Shown here: piece after piece, positions 45,349 to 54,399 of the stretch
Layout of the letters: every line of letters begins with the position of its first letter
Position numbering within the stretch: the first letter of the stretch is position 1
DNA from: Actinoplanes nipponensis
Lineage (GTDB): Bacteria > Actinomycetota > Actinomycetes > Mycobacteriales > Micromonosporaceae
Length of the DNA: 64,000 nt
Assembly (NCBI RefSeq): GCF_016862275.1
Contig: NZ_BOMQ01000081.1
Coordinates: 1 to 64,000 of the forward strand
Direction: 5' to 3'
The notes under the pieces: model-generated
Told to the model about the DNA's origin: nothing
The model's input: only the letters and a program-made list of their open reading frames with translations
Database searches by the model: none
Translations under genes and position numbers: made by a program

Positions 45349-45366
45349 CACGTCTACGGTGGCGCG

Positions 45367-46674
45367 TCAGTTGCGGTGACCGCGGCGGTGGTGACCGTTG
45401 CCCCGGCCGTTGCCGTTGCCGTTGCCGGCCGGCGCCCCGGTCGCCGCGGCGGGCGGGGCCGTGGTGGCCTCGGCCGGCGGGGCGGCCGCGACCGCGGCGC
45501 CGCCACCGGTGGTGAGCAGCGTGAGGCCGTTGGTCTCGAGGATCTCGGTGATCGGCTGGAAGAACGTCTCGCCGCCGACCGTGCAGTCGCCGGAGCCGCC
45601 GGAGGTCACGCCCTGGGCCTGGTCGCCGGAGAGCCACGGGCCGCCGGAGTCACCGCCCTCGGCGCAGACGTCCGTCCGGGTCAGGCCGGTGACCGCGCCC
45701 TCCGGGTAGTTCACCGTCTGGTTCTTGGCCAGGATGGTGCCGCAGAACGTGCCCGTGGTGGAACCGGAACGGCAGACCGCGGCCCCGACCGGCGCCTCCG
45801 TGCTGCCGCCGACCGGCAGCGCGTTGCCGTCGAAGTCGTTGACGAACGGCTGCAGCGTCACGCCGGCGTTGGTCTGCACCACGCCCATGTCGGCGTTGCC
45901 GGGGAACACCGACGCCACGACGACGCCCTGGTCGAGGTTCTCGCGGTCGGTGGTCCGGGTGCCCTCGGCGCCGCAGTGCCCGGCGGTGACGAAGCCGCCC
46001 TCCACCGCGAACCCGATCGAGCACCGCGCCTGGCCGCCGCCGAGGTTCACGAAGTACGGCTCGGCCCCGATGACGTCGGCGAGCGGCTTCGGCGCCGCCT
46101 TGGTGACGACCACCTTCACGGCCGCGTCCGGGATGCCGGCGTCGTCGGCGAGCTCCTCGGCGTGCTCGGTGTCACCGGGCAGCGCCTGGATGACGACCTG
46201 GTTGGCGGCGACGTCGACGTACCAGCCGGGCAGGTCCCGGTCGGCCCTGGTGGCCTCGGCGTCCAGCGCCCTCTTGGCGCTGTCCAGCTCGGCCACGCTG
46301 CGCTCGACGACCCGCGGCGTGGCGCCGGCCGCGCGCACCCGGCCGGCCAGGCCGGCGTCGGTGATCGCGATGTTCAGCGTCGTGCCGTCCTTGCCGAGCC
46401 AGGAGCCCGCGTACGAGTCACCGGTCGCGCTGCGCAGCTGCGCCGCCACCCCGCTGGCCCACGCGGCCCGCTTGACCCGGGCCGCGGCCTGGTCGGCGCT
46501 GACGCCGAGGTCTCGTTGCATCGCGGCGAGCAGCTGGGGTGCCACTGCGCCGGTCGACTGCGACGCGGGGCGGCGGCCGGCGTTCGTGCCCGCCATGGAC
46601 GGCAGCGTGAACGCCACCGCCGCTCCCGCTGCCGTCACCGTCGCCGCGAGCGCGACGACCGTTCTCCGCTGCAT
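45367..46674 (-). CDS. Secreted S1E serine protease (streptogrisin/alpha-lytic type)
   Basis: A 435-residue pro-enzyme. It has a signal peptide (MQRRTVVALAATVTAAGAAVAF), an alpha-lytic-type prodomain (about 45-205) and a chymotrypsin-fold domain with the triad His (VTAGHCG), Asp (NADMGVV) and Ser (GGDSGGPW), plus paired Cys for disulfides (CSIG/GHC, CRSG/FCG). A C-terminal Ala/Pro linker and a Gly/Asn/His/Arg tail (about 395-435) follow; it may be an attachment or processing region. ATG 46674 has GAGGGGAG 6 bases upstream, so it is preferred over the MRGELR start 18 bases earlier. Likely a nutritional or developmental exoprotease. Confidence 0.93.
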   Translation of the reverse strand: MQRRTVVALAATVTAAGAAVAFTLPSMAGTNAGRRPASQSTGAVAPQLLAAMQRDLGVSADQAAARVKRAAWASGVAAQLRSATGDSYAGSWLGKDGTTLNIAITDAGLAGRVRAAGATPRVVERSVAELDSAKRALDAEATRADRDLPGWYVDVAANQVVIQALPGDTEHAEELADDAGIPDAAVKVVVTKAAPKPLADVIGAEPYFVNLGGGQARCSIGFAVEGGFVTAGHCGAEGTRTTDRENLDQGVVVASVFPGNADMGVVQTNAGVTLQPFVNDFDGNALPVGGSTEAPVGAAVCRSGSTTGTFCGTILAKNQTVNYPEGAVTGLTRTDVCAEGGDSGGPWLSGDQAQGVTSGGSGDCTVGGETFFQPITEILETNGLTLLTTGGGAAVAAAPPAEATTAPPAAATGAPAGNGNGNGRGNGHHRRGHRN

Positions 46675-46743
46675 CCGTAACTCCCCTCGCATTCAGTGCC
46701 GTGGGGGCGGCACCGTGCCCTCAGATACGCAAGGGGGTCGCGG

Positions 46744-46761
46744 CCGGATCAAAAAATCCGG
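46744..46761 (-). terminator. Terminator after rnj (U-rich loop)
   Basis: CCGGAT and ATCCGG arms enclose a loop of T residues on the minus strand, 27 bases past the rnj stop. The stem is short (6 bp). Confidence 0.5.
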
Positions 46762-46787
46762 TATTCACAGAAAACTATGGCTGCCGA

Positions 46788-48476
46788 TCACACCTCCACG
46801 ACGGTCGGCACGATCATCGGCCGGCGGCGGTAGGCGTCGTTCACCCAGCGGCCGACCGTGCGCCGGACCACCTGTTGCAGCTGGTGGGTGTCGCTGATGC
46901 CGTCCTCGGCCGAACGGTGCAGGGCGGCGGTCAGCAGCGGGATCACCGGGTTGAACGCCTGCGGGTCCTCGGAGAAGCCCTTGGCCGAGATGCTGGGCTC
47001 GCCGACCACCTTGCCGGTGACCGAGTCGATCACCACGGTGGCCGAGATGAAGCCGCCGTCGCCGAGGATGCGCCGCTCGGTGAGCAGCGACTCGCTGACG
47101 TCGCCCACGGCCAGGCCGTCGACGTACACGTAGCGGTTCTTGACCCGGCCCACGTGCCGGGCGTGCCCCTCCACCAGGTCGACCACGTCGCCGTCCTCGC
47201 AGAGCACGACCCGGTCCGGGGCGACCCCGGACTCGATGCCCAGCTGGGCGTGGGCGCGCAGGTGCCGCCACTCGCCGTGCACCGGCATCAGGTTGCTCGG
47301 GCGGACGACGTTGAGCAGGTAGAGCAGCTCGCCGGCCGGGGCGTGCCCGGAGACGTGCACCTTGGCGGTGTCCTTGTGCACGACGGTGGCGCCGGCCCGG
47401 GCCAGCTGGTTGATCACCCGGTAGACCGAGGTCTCGTTGCCCGGCACCAGCGAGCTGGCCAGCACCACGGTGTCGCCGGACTCGATGGTGATGTGCCGGT
47501 GGTCGCCGGTCGACATCCGGCCCAGCGCGCTCATCGGCTCACCCTGCGAACCGGTGGACATGAAGACGATCTCGTCGTGCGGCATCTTCGCCGCCTCGTC
47601 CAGACCGACCAGCAGGTTGTCCGGGATGCGGAGCAACCCGAGATCACGGGCGATGCCCATGTTGCGGACCATCGACCGGCCGATCAGGGCCACCTTGCGC
47701 TCGTACTCGTACGCGGCGTCCATCACCTGCTGGACCCGGTGCACGTGGGAGGCGAAGCTGGCCACGATGATCCGGCCGCGGGCCTTGCCGAAGATGGCGC
47801 CGAGCACCGGGCCGATGTCGCGTTCCGGGGTCACGAAGCCGGGGATCTCGGCGTTGGTCGAGTCCGACAGCAGCAGGTCGACGCCCTCGGCGCCGAGCCG
47901 GGCGAAGCCGGCCAGGTCGGTGATCCGCCCGTCCAGCGGGACCTGGTCCATCTTGAAGTCGCCGGTGTGCAGCACCAGCCCGGCCGGCGTCCGCACGGCC
48001 ACCGCCAGCGCGTCCGGGATGGAGTGGTTGACGGCGAAGAACTCGCACTCGAACGGCCCCAGCCGCTCGGTCTGCCCCTCGCGCACCGTCAGCGTGTACG
48101 GGTCCAGCCGGCGCTCGGCCAGCTTCGCCTCGACCAGCGCCAGGGTGAACTCCGAGCCGACCAGCGGGATGTCCGGCTTGAGGGCCAGCAGGTACGGCAC
48201 CGCGCCGATGTGGTCCTCGTGCCCGTGGGTCAGCACGATCGCCTGGACGTCCTCCAGCCGGTCCCGGATCGGGTCGAAGTCCGGCAGGATCAGGTCGACG
48301 CCGGGTTGCTCGACGTCCGGGAAGAGCACTCCGCAGTCGACGACCAGCAACTTGCCGTCGAACTCGAAAATCGTCATGTTGCGGCCGATGGCCCCGAGAC
48401 CTCCGAGCGGGATGACGCGCAGGGCGCCCTCCGGCAGCGGGGGTGGTGGTTCCAGCTCGACGTGTGCCTGGCTCAA
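46788..48476 (-). CDS. rnj: Ribonuclease J
   Basis: A 562-residue metallo-beta-lactamase/beta-CASP RNase with 5' exo- and endonuclease activity for mRNA decay and rRNA maturation. The metal motif HGHEDHIG, the beta-CASP region (ASFASHVHRVQQV, SMVRNMG) and the KVHVSGHAP motif are present. The start is a TTG at 48476 (LSQAHVELEPPPPLPEGALRVIPLGG) with GAGAGG 8 bases upstream; it lies 13 bases after the dapA stop, and earlier codons overlap dapA. The dapA-rnj order is conserved in actinobacteria. Confidence 0.95.
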   Translation of the reverse strand: MSQAHVELEPPPPLPEGALRVIPLGGLGAIGRNMTIFEFDGKLLVVDCGVLFPDVEQPGVDLILPDFDPIRDRLEDVQAIVLTHGHEDHIGAVPYLLALKPDIPLVGSEFTLALVEAKLAERRLDPYTLTVREGQTERLGPFECEFFAVNHSIPDALAVAVRTPAGLVLHTGDFKMDQVPLDGRITDLAGFARLGAEGVDLLLSDSTNAEIPGFVTPERDIGPVLGAIFGKARGRIIVASFASHVHRVQQVMDAAYEYERKVALIGRSMVRNMGIARDLGLLRIPDNLLVGLDEAAKMPHDEIVFMSTGSQGEPMSALGRMSTGDHRHITIESGDTVVLASSLVPGNETSVYRVINQLARAGATVVHKDTAKVHVSGHAPAGELLYLLNVVRPSNLMPVHGEWRHLRAHAQLGIESGVAPDRVVLCEDGDVVDLVEGHARHVGRVKNRYVYVDGLAVGDVSESLLTERRILGDGGFISATVVIDSVTGKVVGEPSISAKGFSEDPQAFNPVIPLLTAALHRSAEDGISDTHQLQQVVRRTVGRWVNDAYRRRPMIVPTVVEV

Positions 48477-48489
48477 ATGCGAGGCCTCT

Positions 48490-49395
48490 CTAATTGGTGC
48501 CGAGGTGCTGTCCCGCCGCGGCGGCGTCCTCGAGCAGTTGGTTCGTTTCGGCCTCGGTGGCATCGACCAGCGGCGAGCGCACGGGGCCGGCGGGCAGCCC
48601 GAGCAGGCGCAGGCCGGCCTTGACGAGGATGGTGCCCTGGGTCCGGAAGATGCCGGTGAACAGCGGCAGCAGCTGCCGGTGCAGGGCCAGCGCGCCGGCG
48701 TTGTCGCCGCGCTCGTACGCCTCGATCATGGCCTTGGTCTGCGGGCCGATGAAGTGGGTGGAGGTGCCGACCACGCCGACCGCGCCGATCGACAGCAGCG
48801 GCAGGACGGCCGCGTCCTCGCCGGAGTAGTACGCGAGATCCGTGCGGCGCAGCACGTCGGCGCTGCCGGCCAGGTCGCCCTTGGCGTCCTTGACCGCGAC
48901 GATGCCGGGGTGCTCGGCCAGCCGCACCAGCGTCTCGGTGGCGATCGGCACGCCGGCGCGGTGCGGGATGTCGTAGAGCATGATCGGCAGGCCGACGGCG
49001 TCGGCGACGGTGGTGAAGTGCCGGATCAGGCCGGCCTGCGGCGGCTTGTTGTAGTACGGCGTCACGACCAGCAGGCCGTGCGCGCCGGCCTTCTCCGCCG
49101 CCCGGGACAGCTCGACCGTGTGGGCGGTGTTGTTGGTGCCGACCCCGGCGATGATCCGGGCCCGGTCCCCCACCGCCTCGACGACGACGCGGAGCAGGGT
49201 CTCCTTCTCCGCGTCGGAGGTGGTGGGCGACTCGCCGCCGGTGCCGCTGATCACCAGGGCGTCGTGGTCCTGCTCGTCGACCAGCCACGTGGCCAGCCTG
49301 GCCGCGCCGTCGACGTCGAGCGAGCCGTCCGCCCTGAACGGGGTCGCCATGGCCGTGACGAGCCGGCCGAAGGGCCGCGCGAGGTCGTGCGTCAT
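48490..49395 (-). CDS. dapA: 4-hydroxy-tetrahydrodipicolinate synthase
   Basis: A 301-residue lysine/diaminopimelate enzyme that condenses pyruvate with aspartate semialdehyde. The Schiff-base Lys is K169 (GIVAVKDAKG), the catalytic Tyr is Y141 (IMLYDIPHRAG), and the GTGGESPTTS and TPYYNKPPQAG signatures are intact. ATG 49395 agrees with homologues. It is co-directional with rnj, 13 bases apart, and dapB lies 5 kb away in the same window. It supplies both lysine and peptidoglycan precursors. Confidence 0.95.
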   Translation of the reverse strand: MTHDLARPFGRLVTAMATPFRADGSLDVDGAARLATWLVDEQDHDALVISGTGGESPTTSDAEKETLLRVVVEAVGDRARIIAGVGTNNTAHTVELSRAAEKAGAHGLLVVTPYYNKPPQAGLIRHFTTVADAVGLPIMLYDIPHRAGVPIATETLVRLAEHPGIVAVKDAKGDLAGSADVLRRTDLAYYSGEDAAVLPLLSIGAVGVVGTSTHFIGPQTKAMIEAYERGDNAGALALHRQLLPLFTGIFRTQGTILVKAGLRLLGLPAGPVRSPLVDATEAETNQLLEDAAAAGQHLGTN

Positions 49396-49447
49396 ACCGA
49401 CAACTTATCGGACGGCCGGAGAGGTTTCCCCGTCGCCGGTGGGGAGC

Positions 49448-49990
49448 TCAGACGTAGAAGGCGGTGAACGGGGCCCACGGGAGGTTGCGCAGCACGCTGA
49501 AGACTCCCCAGACGGCGATGAAGGCGCCGATCACGCCCGGGCTCAGGTCGAGCTGCGGCAGCCGCCAGCCGAAGAGGCGGCGGCCGGCCCAGGCGACGTA
49601 CATGTAGAGCAGGAACGGGACGACGAAGACGAACAGCGCGTGGTGGCGGGCCGCCGCCGGGACGTCGCCGTGCAGCAGATACCACGCCGCGCGGGTGCCG
49701 CCGCAGCCCGGGCAGATGAAACCGGTGGTGTACTTCAGCAGGCAGCTCGGTGTCGCGCCCGCGTTGGCCTCGGTGGGGCTGGTGGCCAGCGTGTAGCCGA
49801 CCGCGCCGGCCATGCAGACCAGCATCGCCGCCGGGGCCACCCAGATCGGCGACTCGCGCCATTTGCGCTGGATGAACCGGGTGACCCGGTCGGGCTGGGC
49901 GGGCTCCCACGGCGGCGGGCCGTAGACCGGCGGCCCGTCGGGTCGCGGGTGGACCGCTACGGGATCGGTCGTGCTGCTCATGGGCGTCAC
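49448..49990 (-). CDS. DUF2752 membrane protein
   Basis: A 180-residue membrane protein. After a Pro-rich N-terminus it has about four hydrophobic segments and the DUF2752 hallmark CPGCGGTRAAWYLLHGD with two Cys. Function unknown; the Cys-x2-Cys motif suggests metal or redox chemistry near the membrane surface. The GTG at 49990 overlaps the stop codon of the upstream glycosylase gene (GTGA), so translation is coupled; the ATG at 49981 is an alternative start without ribosome site. Confidence 0.85.
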   Translation of the reverse strand: MTPMSSTTDPVAVHPRPDGPPVYGPPPWEPAQPDRVTRFIQRKWRESPIWVAPAAMLVCMAGAVGYTLATSPTEANAGATPSCLLKYTTGFICPGCGGTRAAWYLLHGDVPAAARHHALFVFVVPFLLYMYVAWAGRRLFGWRLPQLDLSPGVIGAFIAVWGVFSVLRNLPWAPFTAFYV

Positions 49991-51219
49991 GGTACACCCG
50001 CGGAGGCAAGCTTCAGCGCGCTCGTGAGCGGGCCCGCGAGGTCACCGCGCTGCGGTGCGGCCACGCTCTCCAGGCCCAGCCAGCCGGCCAGCCGGTGCAG
50101 CTCGGCGGCCAGCGCGGCCGCGGTCTCCTCCTGATCGGCGGTGGGCTCGAGCCAGGCCGCGGGGATCCGCAGCACCCCGGCCTTGCGGTCGGCCTTGAGG
50201 TCGACCCGGGCGGCGAACCGGTCGCCGAGCAGGAACGGCAACACGTAGTAGCCGTACAGCCGCTGGGCGGCCGGGACGTAGATCTCGATCCGGTAGTTCA
50301 TCGCGAACAGCCGCTCGGTGCGGGCCCGCTCCCAGATCAGCGGGTCGAACGGGCTGACCAGGGTCGCGGCGCCGACCCGGCGGGGAAGCCGGGCCTCGTG
50401 GTGCAGGTGCACCGGGCCCTTCCAGCCCGCCACCGTCACCGGCAGCAGCACCCGGTCCTCCACCAGCTCGGCCACGGCCTGCTTGAAGCCGGCCACCGGC
50501 AGCCGGAAGTAGTCGCGCAGCTCCGGCTCGGCGGCCACCCCGAGCGACCGGGCGGCCAGGGCGACCAGGGCCCGGAACGCGTCCTGCGGCGCCGGGGTGG
50601 GTGTCGCCAGCACCTCGGCCGGCAGGACCCGCTCGGTCAGGTCGTAGCGGCGGGCGAACGACGTGGTGCGCTCGGCGGCGGAGATCTGGCCCGTGTAGAA
50701 CAGCCACTCCAGGGCCTGCTTGACCGCCGACCAGTTCCAGCCCCAGTTGTCCTTCGACCGCGGCACGTCGTGCTCGATCTGGGCGGCGGTGAGCGGGCCC
50801 CGGTCGCGGACCTCGCCGAGCACCCGGGCGACCAGCGCGGGCTGCTGCTGCGCGACGCGCACCATGCCGCCCCAGGCGTACTCGGCCGCGTTCTGCATCC
50901 GCCACCGGAACAGCGGCTGCAGATCGGTCGTGAGCAGCGAGGCCTCGTGCCCCCAGTACTCGAAGAGCTCCCGGGGGCGCTGGTAGGCGGCCCGGTCCAG
51001 CAGCGCCGTCGGATAGGGACCCAGGCGGCTGTAGAGCGGCAGGTAGTGGGCGCGCTGCAGGACGTTGACCGAGTCCATCTGGATCAGGTGCAGGCGGCGC
51101 AGCACCCGGCGCAGGTGGCGCAGGTCCAGGGAGCCGCCCGGGCGGGGATCGGTGAAGCCCTGCGCGGCCAGCGCGACGCGCCGGGCCTGGGCGGCGGAGA
51201 GCGATTCGGGTACGGCCAC
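49987..51219 (-). CDS. ycaQ: YcaQ/AlkX-type winged-helix DNA glycosylase
   Basis: A 410-residue member of the HTH_42 family (YcaQ, AlkX, AlkZ). The catalytic QxD motif is present as Q47-M48-D49 in LHLIQMDSVNVLQRAHYLPLYSRLG (key HLIQMDSVNV). Winged-helix tandem folds follow (KDNWGWNWSAVKQALEWLFYTG, FSPFDPLIWERARTERLF region with the conserved SPFDPLIW). Characterised relatives remove bulky alkyl adducts and unhook interstrand crosslinks. Its leader contains the same TTGTCA-N11-TAGCGT core as recA, which suggests damage induction. The start is GTG 51219, close to the expected transcription start. The DUF2752 gene follows with a 4-base overlap. Confidence 0.92.
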   Translation of the reverse strand: MAVPESLSAAQARRVALAAQGFTDPRPGGSLDLRHLRRVLRRLHLIQMDSVNVLQRAHYLPLYSRLGPYPTALLDRAAYQRPRELFEYWGHEASLLTTDLQPLFRWRMQNAAEYAWGGMVRVAQQQPALVARVLGEVRDRGPLTAAQIEHDVPRSKDNWGWNWSAVKQALEWLFYTGQISAAERTTSFARRYDLTERVLPAEVLATPTPAPQDAFRALVALAARSLGVAAEPELRDYFRLPVAGFKQAVAELVEDRVLLPVTVAGWKGPVHLHHEARLPRRVGAATLVSPFDPLIWERARTERLFAMNYRIEIYVPAAQRLYGYYVLPFLLGDRFAARVDLKADRKAGVLRIPAAWLEPTADQEETAAALAAELHRLAGWLGLESVAAPQRGDLAGPLTSALKLASAGVP

Positions 51220-51227
51220 GGGTCAGC

Positions 51228-51250
51228 ACGCTAGCCCAGGGGTGTGACAA
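51228..51250 (-). promoter_or_regulatory. PafBC-type promoter of ycaQ
   Basis: TTGTCACAC, 8 bases, TAGCGT on the minus strand has the same -35, -10 and spacing as the recA promoter (8304-8326). The -10 ends 8 bases before the GTG start, so the mRNA is leaderless or nearly so. The site fills the 40-base region shared with the divergent GNAT gene. Confidence 0.7.
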
Positions 51251-51259
51251 AGTCGCCGG

Positions 51260-51781
51260 ATGGCCGTCCTCCGCCCGCTCACCGACGCCGACATCGACGC
51301 GGTGGCCGCCGTCCACGTCCGCGCCTGGCAGATCGGCTACGCCGGCATCCTCCCGCCCGACTACCTGGCCGGGCTCGACCCGGCCGCGTTCGCCCGGCAC
51401 CGCCGCGAGCGCACGCCCCCGCCCGGGGCCCGGACGCTGGTGGCGGTGGACGACGACACGGTCATCGGCTTCACCTCGTTCGGCCCGTACCGGGTGGACA
51501 GCGGCGCGGGGTTCAACCCGGCGATCGGCGAGCTCTACGCCATCTACGTGGACCCCGCCCGGTGGAGCGGTGGCACCGGCCGCAAGCTGCTGGCCGCCGC
51601 CCGGGCCGGGCTGGCCGAGGCGGGCCATCCGGCGATGCGGCTCTGGGTCTTCGCGGACAACCAGCGGGCCCGCCGGTTCTACGAGCGGGCCGGGCTGACG
51701 CCGGACGGGGCCCGGCAGTTCTACACCCCCCGCGGCCGCACGGAGCAACTGCCCGAGGTGCGCTACTCGGCGCGTCTGTAG
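51260..51781 (+). CDS. GNAT N-acetyltransferase
   Basis: A 173-residue acetyltransferase. It starts MAVLRPLTDADIDAVAAVHVRAW and has the acetyl-CoA-binding region AIYVDPARWSGGTGRKLLAAA and a C-terminal ADNQRARRFYERAGLTPDG. The substrate is unknown. It is divergent from ycaQ by 40 bases and 10 bases upstream of a second GNAT, so the two form an operon with the glycosidase gene that follows. Confidence 0.88.
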   Translation: MAVLRPLTDADIDAVAAVHVRAWQIGYAGILPPDYLAGLDPAAFARHRRERTPPPGARTLVAVDDDTVIGFTSFGPYRVDSGAGFNPAIGELYAIYVDPARWSGGTGRKLLAAARAGLAEAGHPAMRLWVFADNQRARRFYERAGLTPDGARQFYTPRGRTEQLPEVRYSARL

Positions 51782-51791
51782 GCTGCCGGGC

Positions 51792-52370
51792 ATGGCACTC
51801 GGTTTCGTCCGTCCCGCCCGTCCCGAGGACGCCGGCGAGATCGCCCGCATCCAGCTGACGACCTGGCGGACCGCATACCGGCGGCTGTTCCCGGCGCACG
51901 TGCTGGCCAACCTGGACGAGGCGTACCTGGCCCGGGGCTGGACCGAGGCGATCGGCGCCCCGCCGTCGCCGCGGCACCGGGTGCTGATCGCCGTCGAGCA
52001 GGGCGAGGCGGCGTCCCACGTGGTCGGCTTCGCGGCCTCCGGGCCGGCCGACGAGCAGGCGCTCGCGCCCGAGGAGCCACCGCTGCCCGACGACGTCGCG
52101 GCGATCACCGACCTGCTGGTCGAGCCCCGCTGGGGCCGGCGCGGGCACGGCAGCCGGCTGCTCGCGGCCACCGTCGACCTGTGGCGCGAGGACGCCTTCA
52201 AGGCCGCCGTGGCCTGGGCGTACGACGCGGACGAGGCGATGCGGAAGTTCCTGGTCTCGACCGGCTGGGAGCCCGACGGGGCCGGCCGCGCGCTGGACGT
52301 CGACGACATGCTCGTCCCGCAGCTCCGCCTGCACGTCGCCGTCGATCCCCAGGCGCGCGGAGCGTCCTAG
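51792..52370 (+). CDS. GNAT N-acetyltransferase
   Basis: A 192-residue acetyltransferase, related in layout to its upstream neighbour (FVRPARPEDAGEIARIQLTTWRTAYRRLFP at the start, of which RPARPEDAGEIARIQLTTW is the GNAT core). It contains the VEPRWGRRGHGSRLLAATVD acetyl-CoA loop and VSTGWEPDGAGRALDVDD near the end. It has an insertion of about 15 residues (ADEQALAPEEPPLPDD) not seen in the first GNAT. It lies 10 bases after the first GNAT and its stop is 2 bases before the next gene. Confidence 0.87.
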   Translation: MALGFVRPARPEDAGEIARIQLTTWRTAYRRLFPAHVLANLDEAYLARGWTEAIGAPPSPRHRVLIAVEQGEAASHVVGFAASGPADEQALAPEEPPLPDDVAAITDLLVEPRWGRRGHGSRLLAATVDLWREDAFKAAVAWAYDADEAMRKFLVSTGWEPDGAGRALDVDDMLVPQLRLHVAVDPQARGAS

Positions 52371-52372
52371 GG

Positions 52373-54364
52373 GTGCACCGCCTCCAGCCGCTCCTGCACG
52401 AGCTCGTGGCCACCGTCGCGGCGCCGACCACGGCGCTGTCCGGCGCGGACGGGCAGATCCGGGCGGCGGGCGTGCAGGGGGCGTTCCACGCGGACGTGCG
52501 GGTGCTCTCCACGGCCGTGCTGCGCCTGGACGAGCGGGAGCCCGAGCCGATCGGCCACGCGGACGCGGGCGCGGGCACCACCCGCTTCGTCTCGCTGGCC
52601 CGCTGGCTGGGTGATCCCGGCACCGACCCGACCGTCCGGATCGAGCGGGCCCGCACGGTGACACCCGCGCGGGTGGCCGAGGAGATCCGGCTCAGCTCCA
52701 CGGCCGCGGCGAGCGTCCGCACCACGGTCACCGTCGAGCTGGCGGCCGATCTGGCGCCGATCGAGCTGGTCCGGTCCGGCGGCCGCGGGACGCCGGTGGC
52801 CGCGACCCGCTCGGCCGGGGGCCTGAGCTGGGCGCGCGACGGCGTCGCGGTCACGGTCACCGCCGCTGGGGCCGAGCTCGACGAGCGCGGGCGGCTGCGC
52901 TGGGCGGTCACGCTCGGGCCCCGGGGCGACCGGACCCTGAGCTTCACGGTACGGGTGGACGACCCGTCCGCCGTGGTGCACGCGCCCGCCCGGGCCCGCG
53001 ACTGGAGCGCGGCGCGGGTCAGCTCGGGCGACCAGCGGCTGGGCCGCCTGGTGGCCCGCTCGCTGGACGACCTGCACGCGTTGCGCCTGGCCGACGGCGA
53101 CGACGTCTACCTGGGCGCCGGGGTGCCGTGGTATCTGACGCTGTTCGGCCGCGACAGCATCTGGGCGGCCCGGATGCTGCTGCCGCTGGGCACCGGCCCG
53201 GCCGCGGGCACGCTGCGCGTCCTCGCCCGCCGGCAGGGCGCCCGCACCGACCCGCAGTCCGGCGAGGCCCCCGGCAAGATCCTGCACGAGCTGCGCCGGC
53301 ACGAGTTCGCCCTGCCCGGTACCGGCCTGCGGCTGCCCGCGGCGTACTACGGCAGCGTCGACGCCACCCCGCTCTGGGTCAGCCTGCTGCACGACGCCTG
53401 GCGCTGGGGGCTGCCGGAGGCCGAGGTCGGCGCGCTGCTGCCGCACCTGGAGGCGGCGCTGGGCTGGCTCGCCGGGTACGCCGGCGGCTTCCTGACCTAC
53501 CACGACACCACCGGGCACGGCCTGGCCAACCAGGGCTGGAAGGATTCCGCCGACGCGCTGGGCCACGCCGAGCCGCCGATCGCCCTGGCCGAGGCGCAGG
53601 GCTACGCGCACCGGGCCGCCCTGGACGGCGCGGCGCTGCTGGCGGCGTTCGGCCGGCCCGGCGGCGACCGGTGGCGGGAGTACGCGGCCACGCTCGCGGA
53701 CCGGTTCCGCTCGGCGTTCTGGCTCGACGGCGGCTACCCGGCGCCGGCCCTGGACCGCGACCAGCGCCCGGTCGACGCGCTGACCAGCAACATCGGGCAC
53801 CTGCTGGGCACCGGGCTGCTGAACGCGGCCGAGGAGCGGGCGGTGGCCACGGCGCTGGGCGGCGAGGCGATGTCCGGCGCGTACGGGCTGCGCACGATGT
53901 CGGCGCGCGACGCCGGGTACGCGCCGCTGTCGTACCACTGCGGCTCGGTCTGGGCGCACGACACCGCGATCGTGGCGGCCGGGCTGGCCCGGGCCGGCTT
54001 CGACGGCGAGGCGACCACGCTGATCGACGGGCTGCTGACCGCCGCGGAGGCGTTCGGCTACCGGCTGCCCGAGCTGCACGCCGGGGACGCCCGGGCGGCG
54101 CTGAGCCGGCCGATGCCGTACCCGGCGGCGTGCCGGCCGCAGGCGTGGTCGGCGGCCGCGGCGGTGCTCCTGACGCAGGCGGCGCTGGGCCTGGAGCCCG
54201 ACGTGCCGGGTGGGCGGGTCCGCCTGCGGCCGCTCGCCGGGACGCCGTTCGGGCCGCTCGACGTGCGCGGCCTGCGCATCGCCGGCGAGCCGGTGGACGT
54301 GCGGGTGGACGCCACGGGCGCCGCCACGATGACCGGCCGGCCCGCCGGACTGCGGCTCGACTGA
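52373..54364 (+). CDS. Glycogen-debranching-type glycosidase (amylo-alpha-1,6-glucosidase family)
   Basis: A 663-residue protein. The N-terminal about 200 residues are the glycogen-debranching beta-sandwich domain (HADVRVLSTAVLRLDEREPEP). The (alpha/alpha)6 barrel of the GH133-like group follows, with VPWYLTLFGRDSIWAARML, YYGSVDATPLWVSLLHDAW, GLANQGWKDSADALGHAEP and YHCGSVWAHDTAIVAAGLA as conserved blocks carrying likely acid catalysts (Asp in GRDS, Asp in WKDS). It may trim alpha-1,6 branches of glycogen or a related glycan. The start GTG 52373 is 2 bases after the GNAT stop, so translation is coupled. It is convergent with dapB. Confidence 0.88.
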   Translation: MHRLQPLLHELVATVAAPTTALSGADGQIRAAGVQGAFHADVRVLSTAVLRLDEREPEPIGHADAGAGTTRFVSLARWLGDPGTDPTVRIERARTVTPARVAEEIRLSSTAAASVRTTVTVELAADLAPIELVRSGGRGTPVAATRSAGGLSWARDGVAVTVTAAGAELDERGRLRWAVTLGPRGDRTLSFTVRVDDPSAVVHAPARARDWSAARVSSGDQRLGRLVARSLDDLHALRLADGDDVYLGAGVPWYLTLFGRDSIWAARMLLPLGTGPAAGTLRVLARRQGARTDPQSGEAPGKILHELRRHEFALPGTGLRLPAAYYGSVDATPLWVSLLHDAWRWGLPEAEVGALLPHLEAALGWLAGYAGGFLTYHDTTGHGLANQGWKDSADALGHAEPPIALAEAQGYAHRAALDGAALLAAFGRPGGDRWREYAATLADRFRSAFWLDGGYPAPALDRDQRPVDALTSNIGHLLGTGLLNAAEERAVATALGGEAMSGAYGLRTMSARDAGYAPLSYHCGSVWAHDTAIVAAGLARAGFDGEATTLIDGLLTAAEAFGYRLPELHAGDARAALSRPMPYPAACRPQAWSAAAAVLLTQAALGLEPDVPGGRVRLRPLAGTPFGPLDVRGLRIAGEPVDVRVDATGAATMTGRPAGLRLD

Positions 54365-54399
54365 GCCGGTGGGCGATCGGCGGCCGCCGGCCCGGTCGC

